Assembly: GCA_031372145.1 (NCBI GenBank)
Contig: JANMKR010000167.1
Location: 1-13,254 of the forward strand
Direction: 5' to 3'
DNA length: 13,254 bases
Source: CALMEC01 sp031372145
Lineage (GTDB): Bacteria; Actinomycetota; Thermoleophilia; Miltoncostaeales; Miltoncostaeaceae
Shown one piece after another: positions 6,074 through 13,254 of this stretch. The notes beneath the pieces were generated by a model, which was given only the letters and a program-made list of their open reading frames with translations, ran no database searches and was not told where the DNA came from. A program made the translations under genes and the position numbers. Each line of letters starts with the position of its first letter. Position 1 is the first letter of the stretch.

Positions 6074-7896
6074 GTTCCCGTCGTTCGGCCGGAGGCGGAG
6101 AGGACGAAGACTTCGGCGTCGGGGTTGGCGTAGACCCGGCGGAAGTACTTGGACCGGGCGACGGCCACCTCGAAATTCGCCAGCGAGCCCTTGGGGGACG
6201 AGCCGATCAGGTCGACCGCGGCCTTCGTGCTTCTCGTGAAGATCATGTAGGCGCCGGCCCGTTCATAGTGGCGCATGAGATCTCGTGCATTCTTGATCGC
6301 CGGAGTCGGGTTCGGCGTGACGAGTCGCATTGACTCCCACCCGGGCAGATTCGTAACGGTCGAGCAGGCACACTGCTCGTAGCGTGCCGATTTCCACGGA
6401 AGATTGTCGGAGCCGGCCAGCATGAGGAACTTCTGGCGGCGGGAGCCCTCGCCCGAGCTGACGGTGGGAGGCGCATTCGCGTACACGAAGCGAATGGCCG
6501 AAACCTCGTTGGGGGTGAAGTAGTCGATCCGCTCATTGCCGTACCTCGTGATCGCGAACCCGACGAGCGCGAGCACCGAGAGCACGAACACGACGAACGG
6601 CGTCGCAGTCGAGCGTCCGCTCGCGGGCGTCGGGAAAATGGCGCTCGCGATGAAGAAGGCGGCAAACGGCAGCGTGAAGAGGTAGACGCGCAGGAGCACC
6701 TCCCCGCCATAGGACTGCAGGGCGATCAGCGGGAAGGCGGACACCGCCACGGCCGCGAAGGCTCGGTCGAGCCGGCGATTCCGGTGCAGGCGCCACGCCC
6801 CGAAGAGCGCGAGGAGCCAGACGACGACCGTCGTGAGCAACCGCAGGTCGAGGACAAGCAGCCGCGGCACGTTTCCTGTAATGCGTGCCTCCACGTTGTT
6901 GGTGAGGGTCCCACCGATGTCGCCGATGCCGCCGGTGACGTTCTTCTGGTGGCCTGTGAGGTAGTCGGTCGCCACCAACACCAACCACGTGCCGGTCATG
7001 ACGGTGATGATGACGGGCAAGCCACGCGCGACGAGGCGGCGGGAGAGGAGGAGCGCCGCGAGCGCGGCGACCGTCGCGAACGGCGTGAGCTGGTGGCTCG
7101 GGATGGCAAACGCCGTGATGACCAGCGTCACCACCATGAGCATGGCCTTCAACCTGACTTCGGATGCGTCCGGGAGGTCTGGATCATCCGTTCGAGTGAA
7201 CCATCGCAGCACCAAGGCGATCACCACCAGGTGCAGGAAGAACGCCAAGCCCTGTGGAGAGAGGTAGTCCTGGCCGATCCAGTCGGTGAGGTAGAACGTC
7301 AAGATCGCGACCCAGACGACCCTGCTGTCCTTCGTGGCCGTGCGCATGATCACGAGCAGCGGGGCCAGGTACAGCAGGTTGAAGAACACCGGCGCCCAGG
7401 CCGCGAAGGGCTCGATGCTCGAAAAGCCGGCGATCCGGGCGAGGAACGCGAAGAGCGTGAAGAACCCCGGCCAGTTGAAGTATGCGTCGATCGTCGGATC
7501 GATCTCGCCGGTGCGGTTGATGACATCGGCGATGCCGATATGCCGCCACGTCACCTTGAACGCCGGGACCTGTTCGATCATCCCACGGACGCCGTACAGC
7601 ATCACGATGAGCGCGATCGCATGGAGCACCAGTATCGGGGTGTTGTGAGGCATCCGCCGGATGCAGAACGCGAAGCTCGCGAGCAGGAGCCCGAAGGGGA
7701 CGACGATGGCCGGGGGCAGCGCGGAGATGAGCCCGAGGTTGCTGCTCTTGCCAGGATCAACGCCCTCGAGCAGGACGGCCCAAAGTGCCAGAGCGACCAA
7801 GACCGAGGCGAGCGTCGCGCCAACGACGACGTGGCGCGCCGCTTGGCGCGTCAGCAGGAGCCGCCTGCTGAGGATGCCTGCACTGCGGGTCTCCAT
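6070..7896 (-). CDS. Polytopic membrane protein, possible glycan polymerase or GT-C-like transferase
   Basis: A 608-residue integral membrane protein with about 11-12 hydrophobic helices between residues 20 and 460 and a soluble C-terminal domain of about 150 residues. Loop motifs that may be functional are EIDPTIDAYFNWPGF (131-145), QDYLSPQGL (200-208) and YGGEVLLRVYLF (386-397). The architecture (many helices, acidic residues in the first large loops, extracytoplasmic tail) resembles O-antigen polymerases and GT-C glycosyltransferases, but I cannot assign a named family. The ATG at 7896 lies 4 nt after the flippase stop, and the gene end overlaps the next start by ATGA. Directly after a flippase and three glycosyltransferases, a polymerase or membrane transferase acting on the lipid-linked glycan is the most natural role. 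This is inference from position and topology. Confidence 0.8.
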   Translation of the reverse strand: METRSAGILSRRLLLTRQAARHVVVGATLASVLVALALWAVLLEGVDPGKSSNLGLISALPPAIVVPFGLLLASFAFCIRRMPHNTPILVLHAIALIVMLYGVRGMIEQVPAFKVTWRHIGIADVINRTGEIDPTIDAYFNWPGFFTLFAFLARIAGFSSIEPFAAWAPVFFNLLYLAPLLVIMRTATKDSRVVWVAILTFYLTDWIGQDYLSPQGLAFFLHLVVIALVLRWFTRTDDPDLPDASEVRLKAMLMVVTLVITAFAIPSHQLTPFATVAALAALLLSRRLVARGLPVIITVMTGTWLVLVATDYLTGHQKNVTGGIGDIGGTLTNNVEARITGNVPRLLVLDLRLLTTVVVWLLALFGAWRLHRNRRLDRAFAAVAVSAFPLIALQSYGGEVLLRVYLFTLPFAAFFIASAIFPTPASGRSTATPFVVFVLSVLALVGFAITRYGNERIDYFTPNEVSAIRFVYANAPPTVSSGEGSRRQKFLMLAGSDNLPWKSARYEQCACSTVTNLPGWESMRLVTPNPTPAIKNARDLMRHYERAGAYMIFTRSTKAAVDLIGSSPKGSLANFEVAVARSKYFRRVYANPDAEVFVLSASGRTTGT

Positions 7897-7900
7897 CTCG

Positions 7901-9247
7901 TTAATCTACTGGCGAACGAGGAGCCACAGTCGTAGCGATGGTTGAGGCGGCGTTCGGCGTGGATCGCCACATTGCGCGAATCCGATGGAGGGCGACCAGG
8001 CCCGTGACGGTCTGGGTGATGGTCCACGCGAGCGCGATGCCATTGAGACCGTTGGTGGCCCCGCCGATCGTCGCGGCGACCACCGCGACGACCGCGCTCA
8101 CGACGCCCACGACGATGGCCTCGCCCACCCGGCGCCGGGACCTGCAGATCGCGAAGTACGCCTGGGTGAACGCCAGCGGCACGACCGACAAGAGGAGGAT
8201 TCGCAGCGGTTCGGTTCCGGCGGCGGCGTAGGTCTTCCCGAGCAGGGACAGAAGGTACGGCGCGAGCGCGGCCATCGCGAGACCTCCGACGACGCCGATC
8301 GCCAGCGCGCAGCCGATGCCGAGGGTGACCGCACGGCGAAGCTTGTCCGGCCGGTGGGTGGCCTCGGCGAACAGCGTCAGGCCGACCGAGATCGGGATGA
8401 CGAACAGCACCCAGGCCATCATCCACGCCGCGTACCACACCGCGTTGTCGGTCGGCGACAGCACCTCGGTCACGACGACGGGCAAAAGAAGCCCCGGGGT
8501 GCGCTCGGTCATGGTCAGGGCCCAGTTCGGGAGGCCCACGGCGATGAGATCCCGCGACGTCTCGCGGGACATCCTCGGCCGGTAGCCGTAGCCTGCCAGG
8601 GCTCGGTGCAGCTGCCACGCGCCGACCAGGCAGGCCGCGATTCCGGCGACGACCCAGGGCAGGAAGATGAACATCGCGCCGCGCGCGGACGTCCACCACG
8701 CGATTGCGCCGAGGCTGGCGACGGTGACCGCCCCGAACGCCAGCCCGCGCAGCAGGACCTGATCGCCTCGCCTGAGCGCGATCGATGCCTGGTCGAGCAC
8801 GATGCCCAGGGTCCCGGTGAGGCAGGCCAGGAGGAAGAGCGTCGCGAACGCGACGCTGTGCGACAGGATCGCGAGCTGCTGGAGCGCCATGGACGCCAGG
8901 ACCAGCGCCCCGCCGCCGATCAGCAGCGCGGTCGCCGACGTGATGGTGAACGCGTTGTCGAGCAGCTGCTTCGGTTGCCGGATGTGCTCCGGGTAGCGGG
9001 TGATGAGCGCGGACCCGACACCCAGGGCCGCGAGCTGGGTGCACAGCATCATCGCCGAGACCGCCCCGGCTGCGAGTCCGACTTGCGCCGGCGTGAAGGT
9101 GCGGGCGGCGAGCAGCCAGAAGAGGAAGCCGAGCCCCATCGTGGCCACTTTGCCGCCGATGACAGAGATCGAGTTCATGACCATCGGCAGGGGCCGCGCC
9201 CGGCCCTGGGCGTGGCCTCCGACGGTGCCGGTGTTCGCCGTGCTCAC
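7901..9247 (-). CDS. Wzx-type oligosaccharide flippase (MOP superfamily)
   Basis: Likely moves lipid-linked oligosaccharide across the cytoplasmic membrane. The 448-residue protein begins with a short polar leader and then NSISVIGGKVATMGLGFLFW, the usual first helix of polysaccharide-biosynthesis flippases. About 12-14 hydrophobic helices follow, with internal symmetry, and LARTF/AQVGL-type sequence at the first loop is typical of the family. The start is GTG 9247, overlapping the glycosyltransferase stop as GTGA. A much longer open frame upstream would double-code through that glycosyltransferase and is rejected. Length fits the family. It stands between the transferases that build the glycan and the large membrane protein that may polymerise it, as expected for a Wzx/Wzy-like pathway. 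Confidence 0.88.
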   Translation of the reverse strand: MSTANTGTVGGHAQGRARPLPMVMNSISVIGGKVATMGLGFLFWLLAARTFTPAQVGLAAGAVSAMMLCTQLAALGVGSALITRYPEHIRQPKQLLDNAFTITSATALLIGGGALVLASMALQQLAILSHSVAFATLFLLACLTGTLGIVLDQASIALRRGDQVLLRGLAFGAVTVASLGAIAWWTSARGAMFIFLPWVVAGIAACLVGAWQLHRALAGYGYRPRMSRETSRDLIAVGLPNWALTMTERTPGLLLPVVVTEVLSPTDNAVWYAAWMMAWVLFVIPISVGLTLFAEATHRPDKLRRAVTLGIGCALAIGVVGGLAMAALAPYLLSLLGKTYAAAGTEPLRILLLSVVPLAFTQAYFAICRSRRRVGEAIVVGVVSAVVAVVAATIGGATNGLNGIALAWTITQTVTGLVALHRIRAMWRSTPNAASTIATTVAPRSPVD

Positions 9248-10095
9248 TGCGTTTGGCGCGCAGCTGACCGTCGGGGCCGCTGACGTCGGTGCAGCTGGCC
9301 ACCGAGCTCGCTGAACAGCGCGCTGTAGTTGAACAGCACGAAGGCGGTGTAGTACGGGATCCACCGAGGCTGGAGGCGGATGAGGGAAAGCAGAATTCCG
9401 CGAACTCCCGCCGCAAGGGGCAGGAGACCCAGGTACGCCGCCTTCCAGCCGTGCTTCGTGATCATCCGACCGAGGCCATGGCCGTCCGCGCTGAACTGGC
9501 CCCGGGCGAAGGCGAACGTGTCGCCGAAACGGTGCTCGACGATCGTCTGTTCGGAGACGCCGGTCCGCGCATGGGCCTCGTCGAGCCGCCAACGCAGCTC
9601 GATGTCCTCACCGGAGAGGAAGGTTTCGTCGAGTCCGTGGGCCAGGAACGCATCGCGCTCCATGATCGTCGCAGCCAGACCGAACCACTTCTTGCTCCTG
9701 CCGGTTCGGTGATGGTTGGCGAGCGCCTGCCCCCAGTACCCGGGGCCTGCCGTGCTCTCCATCCCAGCCTGCAGCGCCGTGTAGCCGCCGGCGAAGAACT
9801 CCTCGAGGAGCCGTCCGAGGGCCCCCTCCGGAATGACGACGTCCGCGTCCACCAGAGCAAGCCAGCGGGAATGCGCCTCGCGTGCGCCCATCATCCGCGC
9901 AGCGGGGAGCCCCTTGCCCTCGTCCGAGATGATCTTGACGGGGTAGGAACCCGCGATATCGATGGTTTTGTCCGTTGACATGCCGTCAACGATCACGATC
10001 TCCCTCGGTTCATTGGAGGTGATCGACTTGAGACACGGCTCAAGTATCGCAGCCGCGTTCCGAACGGGAACCACGACGCTCACGTCAAGCATCAT
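9244..10095 (-). CDS. Family 2 glycosyltransferase C
   Basis: A GT-A fold inverting transferase that would add a sugar from a nucleotide-sugar donor at the cytoplasmic membrane face. The 283-residue protein shows the family order: VSVVVPVRNA (5-14), EIVIVDGMSTD (32-42), a DAD metal-binding triad (83-85) and the GEDIELRWR block (162-170) that supplies the catalytic acidic residue. Two C-terminal hydrophobic segments (about 217-237 and 245-262) suggest membrane association. ATG 10095 is chosen because GGGAGG lies 7 nt upstream. It overlaps the end of the preceding transferase by 11 nt. An alternative ATG at 10125 would lengthen the overlap. The acceptor and sugar are unknown. Confidence 0.88.
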   Translation of the reverse strand: MMLDVSVVVPVRNAAAILEPCLKSITSNEPREIVIVDGMSTDKTIDIAGSYPVKIISDEGKGLPAARMMGAREAHSRWLALVDADVVIPEGALGRLLEEFFAGGYTALQAGMESTAGPGYWGQALANHHRTGRSKKWFGLAATIMERDAFLAHGLDETFLSGEDIELRWRLDEAHARTGVSEQTIVEHRFGDTFAFARGQFSADGHGLGRMITKHGWKAAYLGLLPLAAGVRGILLSLIRLQPRWIPYYTAFVLFNYSALFSELGGQLHRRQRPRRSAARQTQ

Positions 10096-11146
10096 CTCGG
10101 AGCCTCCCGACGTCCTGGATACCACGAATCACGCCGAACAGGTACCCGCATGTGGTGACAAAAAGGCCGGCCACGATCGCCGTTGCCCTGGCGAGCCCGC
10201 CCGGATCGCCCCGCAAGGTGTCGCGCAAGCCTCGAAGGACTCCGAGCGGCAGCGTCTTCAGTGCGTGCGAGCGTTCGGATGAGAGTCCGTCGCGTTTGCC
10301 GGCGATGCGCGCGACAACCGCTTTTGAGAGTCCCTCTGACCAGCAGCGCGCCGCGAAGTACCGCCATCGGGCACGTACCTCGGGGATCGAGTGGTGGACC
10401 CTTGCGTTGGGCTCGTAGATGAACTCGGCGCCCGGCCAACGCTGCCTGGCTCGGATGCAGAGCTCCGTCTCCTCGCAACCGACCGGGTTTGTTCCCACGC
10501 GGCCGATCACGCTGCTGAACCCGCCGACCTCGTTGAGGATGTCGCGACGAATCGACATGTTGGCTCCGATGAGGTTGCGGATCGGCCGACGCTCCTCGGG
10601 GAGCCCGGCGTAGGTGCAACCGACGACCCAGTGGAACTCGGACGGAAAATACCGAGGCCGCCCGGCCGCCCAATCGGGAATGATCTCGCCGCCCACGCCG
10701 AGCACGCGCTCATCGGTGTAGGGCTCGGCGAGCCGCTCGAGCCAGTCGGGCTCGGCGATCGCATCGTCGTCGAGGAAGGCGACCACCTCGCCACGCGCGG
10801 CCGCAACACCGGTGTTGCGCGCGCCCGACAGGCCCCTGCGTTCCCTGTTCTCGATTCCCACCGCTTCCGGCAGCTCGCGACGGCCCCGGACGAAGAGCTC
10901 TGGATTGTGGTCGATGACGACGATCGTCTCGATCGCGGGAAGGGTCTGGCGCTGAACAGACCCGACCGCTCGACGCAGATCATCCCAGCGATCCTCCGTG
11001 TACGCACAGATCACGACAGAGAATGACGGTGGGACCGCGATCTTGGACCTCTCCTTGGCGACTTCTTCCGAATGAGTGGCGTCGCCGACGTCGAGACCGA
11101 ACCGCCGCTTCTCCTCGAGGCGTTGGCCGTTCCCGTTCGTCTTCAT
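10085..11146 (-). CDS. Family 2 glycosyltransferase B
   Basis: A 353-residue GT-A transferase. Visible blocks are FSVVICAYTEDRW (42-54), RGLSGARNTGVAAARGE (104-120), the DDD metal site in FLDDDA (124-129), IGANMSIRRD (193-202) and the CEETELCIRARQ region (224-235) with the probable catalytic acids. A hydrophobic stretch at about 320-340 could anchor the C-terminus. The N-terminal 38 residues are charged and variable. The ATG overlaps the stop of transferase A as ATGA. The combination is typical of enzymes acting on polyprenyl-linked or protein-linked glycans in actinobacteria and archaea, but the donor sugar cannot be told. No missing motif is seen. Confidence 0.88.
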   Translation of the reverse strand: MKTNGNGQRLEEKRRFGLDVGDATHSEEVAKERSKIAVPPSFSVVICAYTEDRWDDLRRAVGSVQRQTLPAIETIVVIDHNPELFVRGRRELPEAVGIENRERRGLSGARNTGVAAARGEVVAFLDDDAIAEPDWLERLAEPYTDERVLGVGGEIIPDWAAGRPRYFPSEFHWVVGCTYAGLPEERRPIRNLIGANMSIRRDILNEVGGFSSVIGRVGTNPVGCEETELCIRARQRWPGAEFIYEPNARVHHSIPEVRARWRYFAARCWSEGLSKAVVARIAGKRDGLSSERSHALKTLPLGVLRGLRDTLRGDPGGLARATAIVAGLFVTTCGYLFGVIRGIQDVGRLRDDA

Positions 11147-12045
11147 GCGATTGGGTTGCCGCCCTCGGGGGAGGAGAACGCCCTGAGCTCCAGCACCGGC
11201 TCAAGCGTATCCGAACTCAAGGAGCGACGCCGCGGAAGCCGTTCACGCAGGATCGTCCGAAGGACCCGGAACCCGTCGCGAAACGTGCGGAGGTTGCTCT
11301 CTCCGTGGATACGATTCCGCTCAAAGCTGGGCACCTCGGCGATGGTCAGGCCGGCCTTGGCAATCCGGATGTTGATCAGCGTCTCGACCTCGAAGCCGTT
11401 GCAGTCGACGTTCATCACAGGGAGGCAGTAGGCCCAGAAGGCGTTGTAGCCGTAGCAGAGGTCCGTGTAGTTGCAACCGTAGAGGAGGTTCGTGAAGCGG
11501 GTGAAGAAGAGGTTCCCGAGATGTCGGGTCCATGTGATGTCGGTGCTGCCCCCTCCCTCCATGAACCGCGATCCCTTGACGAAATCGGCGCCGGCGACGA
11601 GAGCCTCCACGTATCGCTCGATCTCGCCGGGGTCCATCGATCCGTCGGCGTCGATCATCACGATGATGTCGCCACTGCAGGACTCGAAGCCAGACGCGAG
11701 GGCGTTGCCCTTGCCGCGGCCGCTCTGGCCGACGATTCGGACTGTCGGATAGAGCTCGCGGGCGACCTCAACAGTCCCGTCGGTCGAGTTGCCGTCCACG
11801 AGAATGAGCTCGTGGATGCCCTTCGGCAGCTTGCTCATGACATGCGGGAGGTTCGCGGCCTCGTTCAATGTCGGGATGACGACGCTGACGAGCGGAACCT
11901 CGGCCAGCCGCCCCCGGCGCCGGTCGTCGAGTTCAACGGGCGGCTCGACTTGATCGGCCGCTCGCCCCTGATCGACAGCACGGTTCCCAGACCGGACGCC
12001 GTCTCCCAGGTATGTCTTCAGGAAGGGTGTCGGTCGGATTACCAT
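11143..12045 (-). CDS. Family 2 glycosyltransferase A (polyprenyl-phosphate glycosyltransferase-like), first operon gene
   Basis: A 300-residue GT-A protein of the dolichol-phosphate-mannose/glucose synthase-like group. It has VSVVIPTLNEAANL (53-66), LVDGNSTDGT (82-91), GKGNALASGF (111-120), DAD in MIDADGS (130-136), KGSRFM (157-162) and FEVETLINIRIAKAG (218-232). Such enzymes typically move a sugar to polyprenyl phosphate or a lipid carrier. No membrane helices follow, so it is probably cytoplasmic or peripheral. The N-terminal 48 residues are an unusual polar extension. The start is ATG 12045, because AAAGGAG sits 5 nt upstream; ATG 12066 has no such site. It opens the ten-gene operon and is preceded by the duplicated leader element. 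Confidence 0.9.
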   Translation of the reverse strand: MVIRPTPFLKTYLGDGVRSGNRAVDQGRAADQVEPPVELDDRRRGRLAEVPLVSVVIPTLNEAANLPHVMSKLPKGIHELILVDGNSTDGTVEVARELYPTVRIVGQSGRGKGNALASGFESCSGDIIVMIDADGSMDPGEIERYVEALVAGADFVKGSRFMEGGGSTDITWTRHLGNLFFTRFTNLLYGCNYTDLCYGYNAFWAYCLPVMNVDCNGFEVETLINIRIAKAGLTIAEVPSFERNRIHGESNLRTFRDGFRVLRTILRERLPRRRSLSSDTLEPVLELRAFSSPEGGNPIA

Positions 12046-12050
12046 TGCGG

Positions 12051-12057
12051 CTCCTTT
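12051..12057 (-). promoter_or_regulatory. Strong ribosome-binding site of the first operon gene
   Basis: AAAGGAG on the minus strand, 5 nt before ATG 12045. It is the best Shine-Dalgarno match in the operon and decides the start of glycosyltransferase A. It lies 14 nt past the last conserved hairpin of the leader, so that hairpin could influence access to it. Confidence 0.75.
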
Positions 12058-12061
12058 GGAA

Positions 12062-12214
12062 GGCACGGGCCCCGGTTGACCCCTGCGGCAACCGGCACGC
12101 TCATTTGAGGATCATGCCGAATTCTTGTTTGGGGTGACGATGCCGAATTTTTGGACGTTTCCAACTCCCCCGATAGGGGGCAACGACCTATACTTTTGGC
12201 TAGGTTTTCTTGCA
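12062..12214 (-). repeat. Leader element, copy proximal to the operon
   Basis: This matches 12302-12447. Read on the minus strand, the order is: TGCAAG, CCTAGCC-n4-GTATAGG, a CCCCC-TATC-GGGGG hairpin (12166-12179), GGAAACG, TTCGGCAT, a second TTCGGCAT, TGAGCGTG, then a CCGGTTG/CAACCGG stem (12072-12095). This order and the stems are shared with the distal copy, though loops differ. This copy has an extra ~25-nt piece carrying the second TTCGGCAT. It ends about 5 nt before the ribosome-binding site. It fits an untranslated, structured leader RNA or a protein-binding regulatory region. It matches no riboswitch class I know. Confidence 0.7.
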
Positions 12215-12257
12215 CGGATTGGTCCACCCATACGGATCGGTTGGCGCGTGGTCGCAA

Positions 12258-12300
12258 CGAGTTGATGAGCGGTGAAAAAAGACGAATTGATGAGCGCTGA
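12258..12300. repeat. 18-bp direct repeat pair between the leader copies
   Basis: The units at 12258-12275 and 12283-12300 share 16 of 18 bases (core TTGATGAGCG) with a 25-nt period and an A-rich spacer. They could be two binding sites on nearly the same DNA face, or relics of the same duplication process that made the flanking leader copies. Confidence 0.45.
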
Positions 12301-12301
12301 A

Positions 12302-12447
12302 GACACGGGCCACGAAACACGGGGCCACCGGTTGCCCTCTTCGACAACCGTCACGCTCAGTTGGGAATAATGCCGAAGCTTTTCGCCGTTTCCTACCCCC
12401 CCCAAGGGGGGGAGCCACCTATACTTCCGGCTAGGTTTTTCTTTGCA
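12302..12447 (-). repeat. Leader element, distal copy
   Basis: This is the counterpart of 12062-12214. On the minus strand it reads TGCAAAG, CCTAGCC-n4-GTATAGG, a C6-CTTG-G6 hairpin (about 12396-12411), GGAAACG, TTCGGCAT, TGAGCGTG and a CGGTTG/CAACCG stem (about 12329-12350). Both hairpins are kept although the loop sequences changed, which suggests selection on structure. The AT-rich patch just upstream (about 12442-12466) is the best place for an operon promoter, but no confident -35/-10 pair is seen. Confidence 0.7.
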
Positions 12448-12748
12448 AAGTGTTAAAACTATCGATGCCGACGGCTGGCACGTTTCGCGACGAAGTCGGA
12501 GGGGCGTTCGCATCATCCCGCCAGGGCCGCGCAGGAACAACTTCTGCGGCTGGATGGCGACGGTTTGCGGACCTGCTCCCGCTGGCGCACGAGCGTCTCG
12601 ACAGGACCCCCGCCAGATATGCCTGGCCCTCGTCATTTGCGAACCTCCCGATGCGGCTCCCGCCGATCGGCATGGGAGAGTGCCCCGCAGCAAAACGTTG
12701 CAAGGAGTCACCATCGACGGTACGCAATGGCAGGGGAGCACCAAACCC
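12448..12748. other. Divergent upstream region with one possible hairpin
   Basis: No convincing gene. Frames on both strands are open here because of base composition, but they lack ribosome-binding sites and recognisable sequence. The plus-strand frame of the beta-helix gene stays open upstream to an ATG at 12554 and could code, but the signal peptide starts only after 12749. An imperfect hairpin lies at 12645-12678 (CTCCC-G-ATGC paired with GCAT-GGGAG, 15-nt loop), about 70 nt before that gene. The region must contain promoters for both divergent transcription units. Confidence 0.45.
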
Positions 12749-13254
12749 ATGGGCGTGGCATCACCTCGTTCGCGGCGAGCGGCCATCCCGCAGCCGATTC
12801 CGCAGGTCCGTGCCTCGTCGGCGATCGCACTGCTGCTCGTCGTTGTTGGCCTGGCGGCCGGTGCTGCGCCGGCGACCGCGTCGGCGCGGGCAAGCACCTA
12901 CTACGTCGCCCCCAACGGGAATGACCGGGCCGCGGGCACGTCTGCGTCGCGACCGTGGCGCACCCTCGGGCGCGCCGGAGCCGCCCCGCTCGGGGTCGGC
13001 TCCCGCGTGCTCCTTCGACGTGGTGGGCGCTGGCAGGGCGAGCTCCGGATCGCCGCAAGCGGCGCCCCGGGCGGGCCGATCACCGTCGGCGCGTACGGGA
13101 TCGGTCGCCCTCCGCTCATCGGCGGAGGGCGGTGCGTCGTCGTCGACGGCTCGTACGTGACCATCAGCGGACTCGCGCTCAGCGGTTGTGATCGTGCCGG
13201 GGTGACCGTCGCCGGAGACTCCGTGCAGGTCAGGCGAAACGTGATCACCCACAA
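12749..13254 (+). CDS. Secreted right-handed beta-helix protein, 3' end outside window
   Basis: The first 168 residues of an exported protein. The n-region has SRSRR-type basic residues, followed by a hydrophobic core (about 24-41) and a likely signal peptidase site after PATASA (46). Mature sequence begins with STYYVAPNGNDRAAGTSASRPWRTL, the entry segment of pectate-lyase-like or DUF1565-type parallel beta-helix proteins (YYV-PNGND and RPWRTL). Short strand repeats of the helix follow, such as VVVDGSYVTISGLALSGC and GVTVAGDSVQVRRNVITH. ATG 12749 has AGGGGAG 10 nt upstream. Members bind or cleave polysaccharides at the cell surface. Being divergent from a glycan operon makes a link to the same polymer plausible. 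The catalytic part is not in the window, so lyase, hydrolase or binding protein cannot be separated. Confidence 0.85.
   Translation, partial: MGVASPRSRRAAIPQPIPQVRASSAIALLLVVVGLAAGAAPATASARASTYYVAPNGNDRAAGTSASRPWRTLGRAGAAPLGVGSRVLLRRGGRWQGELRIAASGAPGGPITVGAYGIGRPPLIGGGRCVVVDGSYVTISGLALSGCDRAGVTVAGDSVQVRRNVITH

Noticed and set aside
6784..7935. Long plus-strand open frame of 383 codons
   Set aside because: It is the antisense of the polytopic membrane protein. Its composition is charged and repetitive, as expected for the complement of hydrophobic high-GC codons.
7985..9283. Long plus-strand open frame of 432 codons
   Set aside because: It is the antisense of the flippase, with extreme Arg/Asp/Gly/Gln content and no ribosome-binding site.
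12166..12179. G/C hairpin of the leader as an intrinsic terminator
   Set aside because: No T tract follows on either strand, and the hairpin is conserved within a larger ordered element, so a leader structure is more likely.
12112..12897. Minus-strand open frame of 261 codons with an internal repeat (KYR-LPP-GGVGN)
   Set aside because: The protein repeat is simply the translation of the duplicated leader DNA. There is no ribosome-binding site, and it runs into the strong operon start without a matching stop or overlap.
1..13254. CRISPR array, tRNA or rRNA genes
   Set aside because: I saw no regularly spaced short repeats beyond those listed and no tRNA cloverleaf or rRNA signature. A covariance-model scan would be decisive for small RNAs.

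Overview
The window is high-GC DNA with dense, overlapping genes and frequent GTG starts. Together with a lipoprotein phosphoesterase of the type common in actinobacteria, this suggests a member of Actinomycetota, possibly a deep branch such as Thermoleophilia. There is no rRNA or marker gene, so the taxonomic guess is weak.

Layout. At the left is a plus-strand lipoprotein metallophosphoesterase (101-1396). Next comes a gene-poor stretch (about 1400-2390). It holds one copy of a segmental duplication of roughly 470 bp whose second copy lies at about 2361-2839. Each copy carries the start of a small plus-strand ORF behind the same GAAGGGAG ribosome-binding site, plus the 3' end of a minus-strand kinase-like gene. 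In the left copy the kinase part is a truncated, frameshifted pseudogene.

From 12045 down to 2499 ten minus-strand genes form one very compact operon, in which every junction is an overlap or a 4-nt gap. In transcription order they are three family-2 glycosyltransferases, a Wzx-type flippase, a 608-residue polytopic membrane protein (possible polymerase or GT-C-like enzyme), two small membrane proteins, a CPBP/CAAX-type intramembrane protease, and two different P-loop proteins of the HPr-kinase-like family. The first six or seven genes look like a lipid-linked glycan assembly and export module. The protease and the tandem kinase-like genes are an unusual tail whose role in this setting is unknown.

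The region upstream of the operon (12046-12748) holds no convincing gene. It contains a tandemly duplicated, structured-looking leader element (about 150 bp each) that ends just before the operon's strong ribosome-binding site, and a pair of 18-bp direct repeats between the two copies. At the right edge a divergent plus-strand gene (12749 to the window end) encodes the N-terminus of a secreted right-handed beta-helix protein, which could act on or bind polysaccharide.

The features most worth follow-up are the duplicated leader, the small plus-strand gene pair with its kinase pseudogene, and the protease plus twin kinases fused onto a glycan operon by overlapping reading frames.
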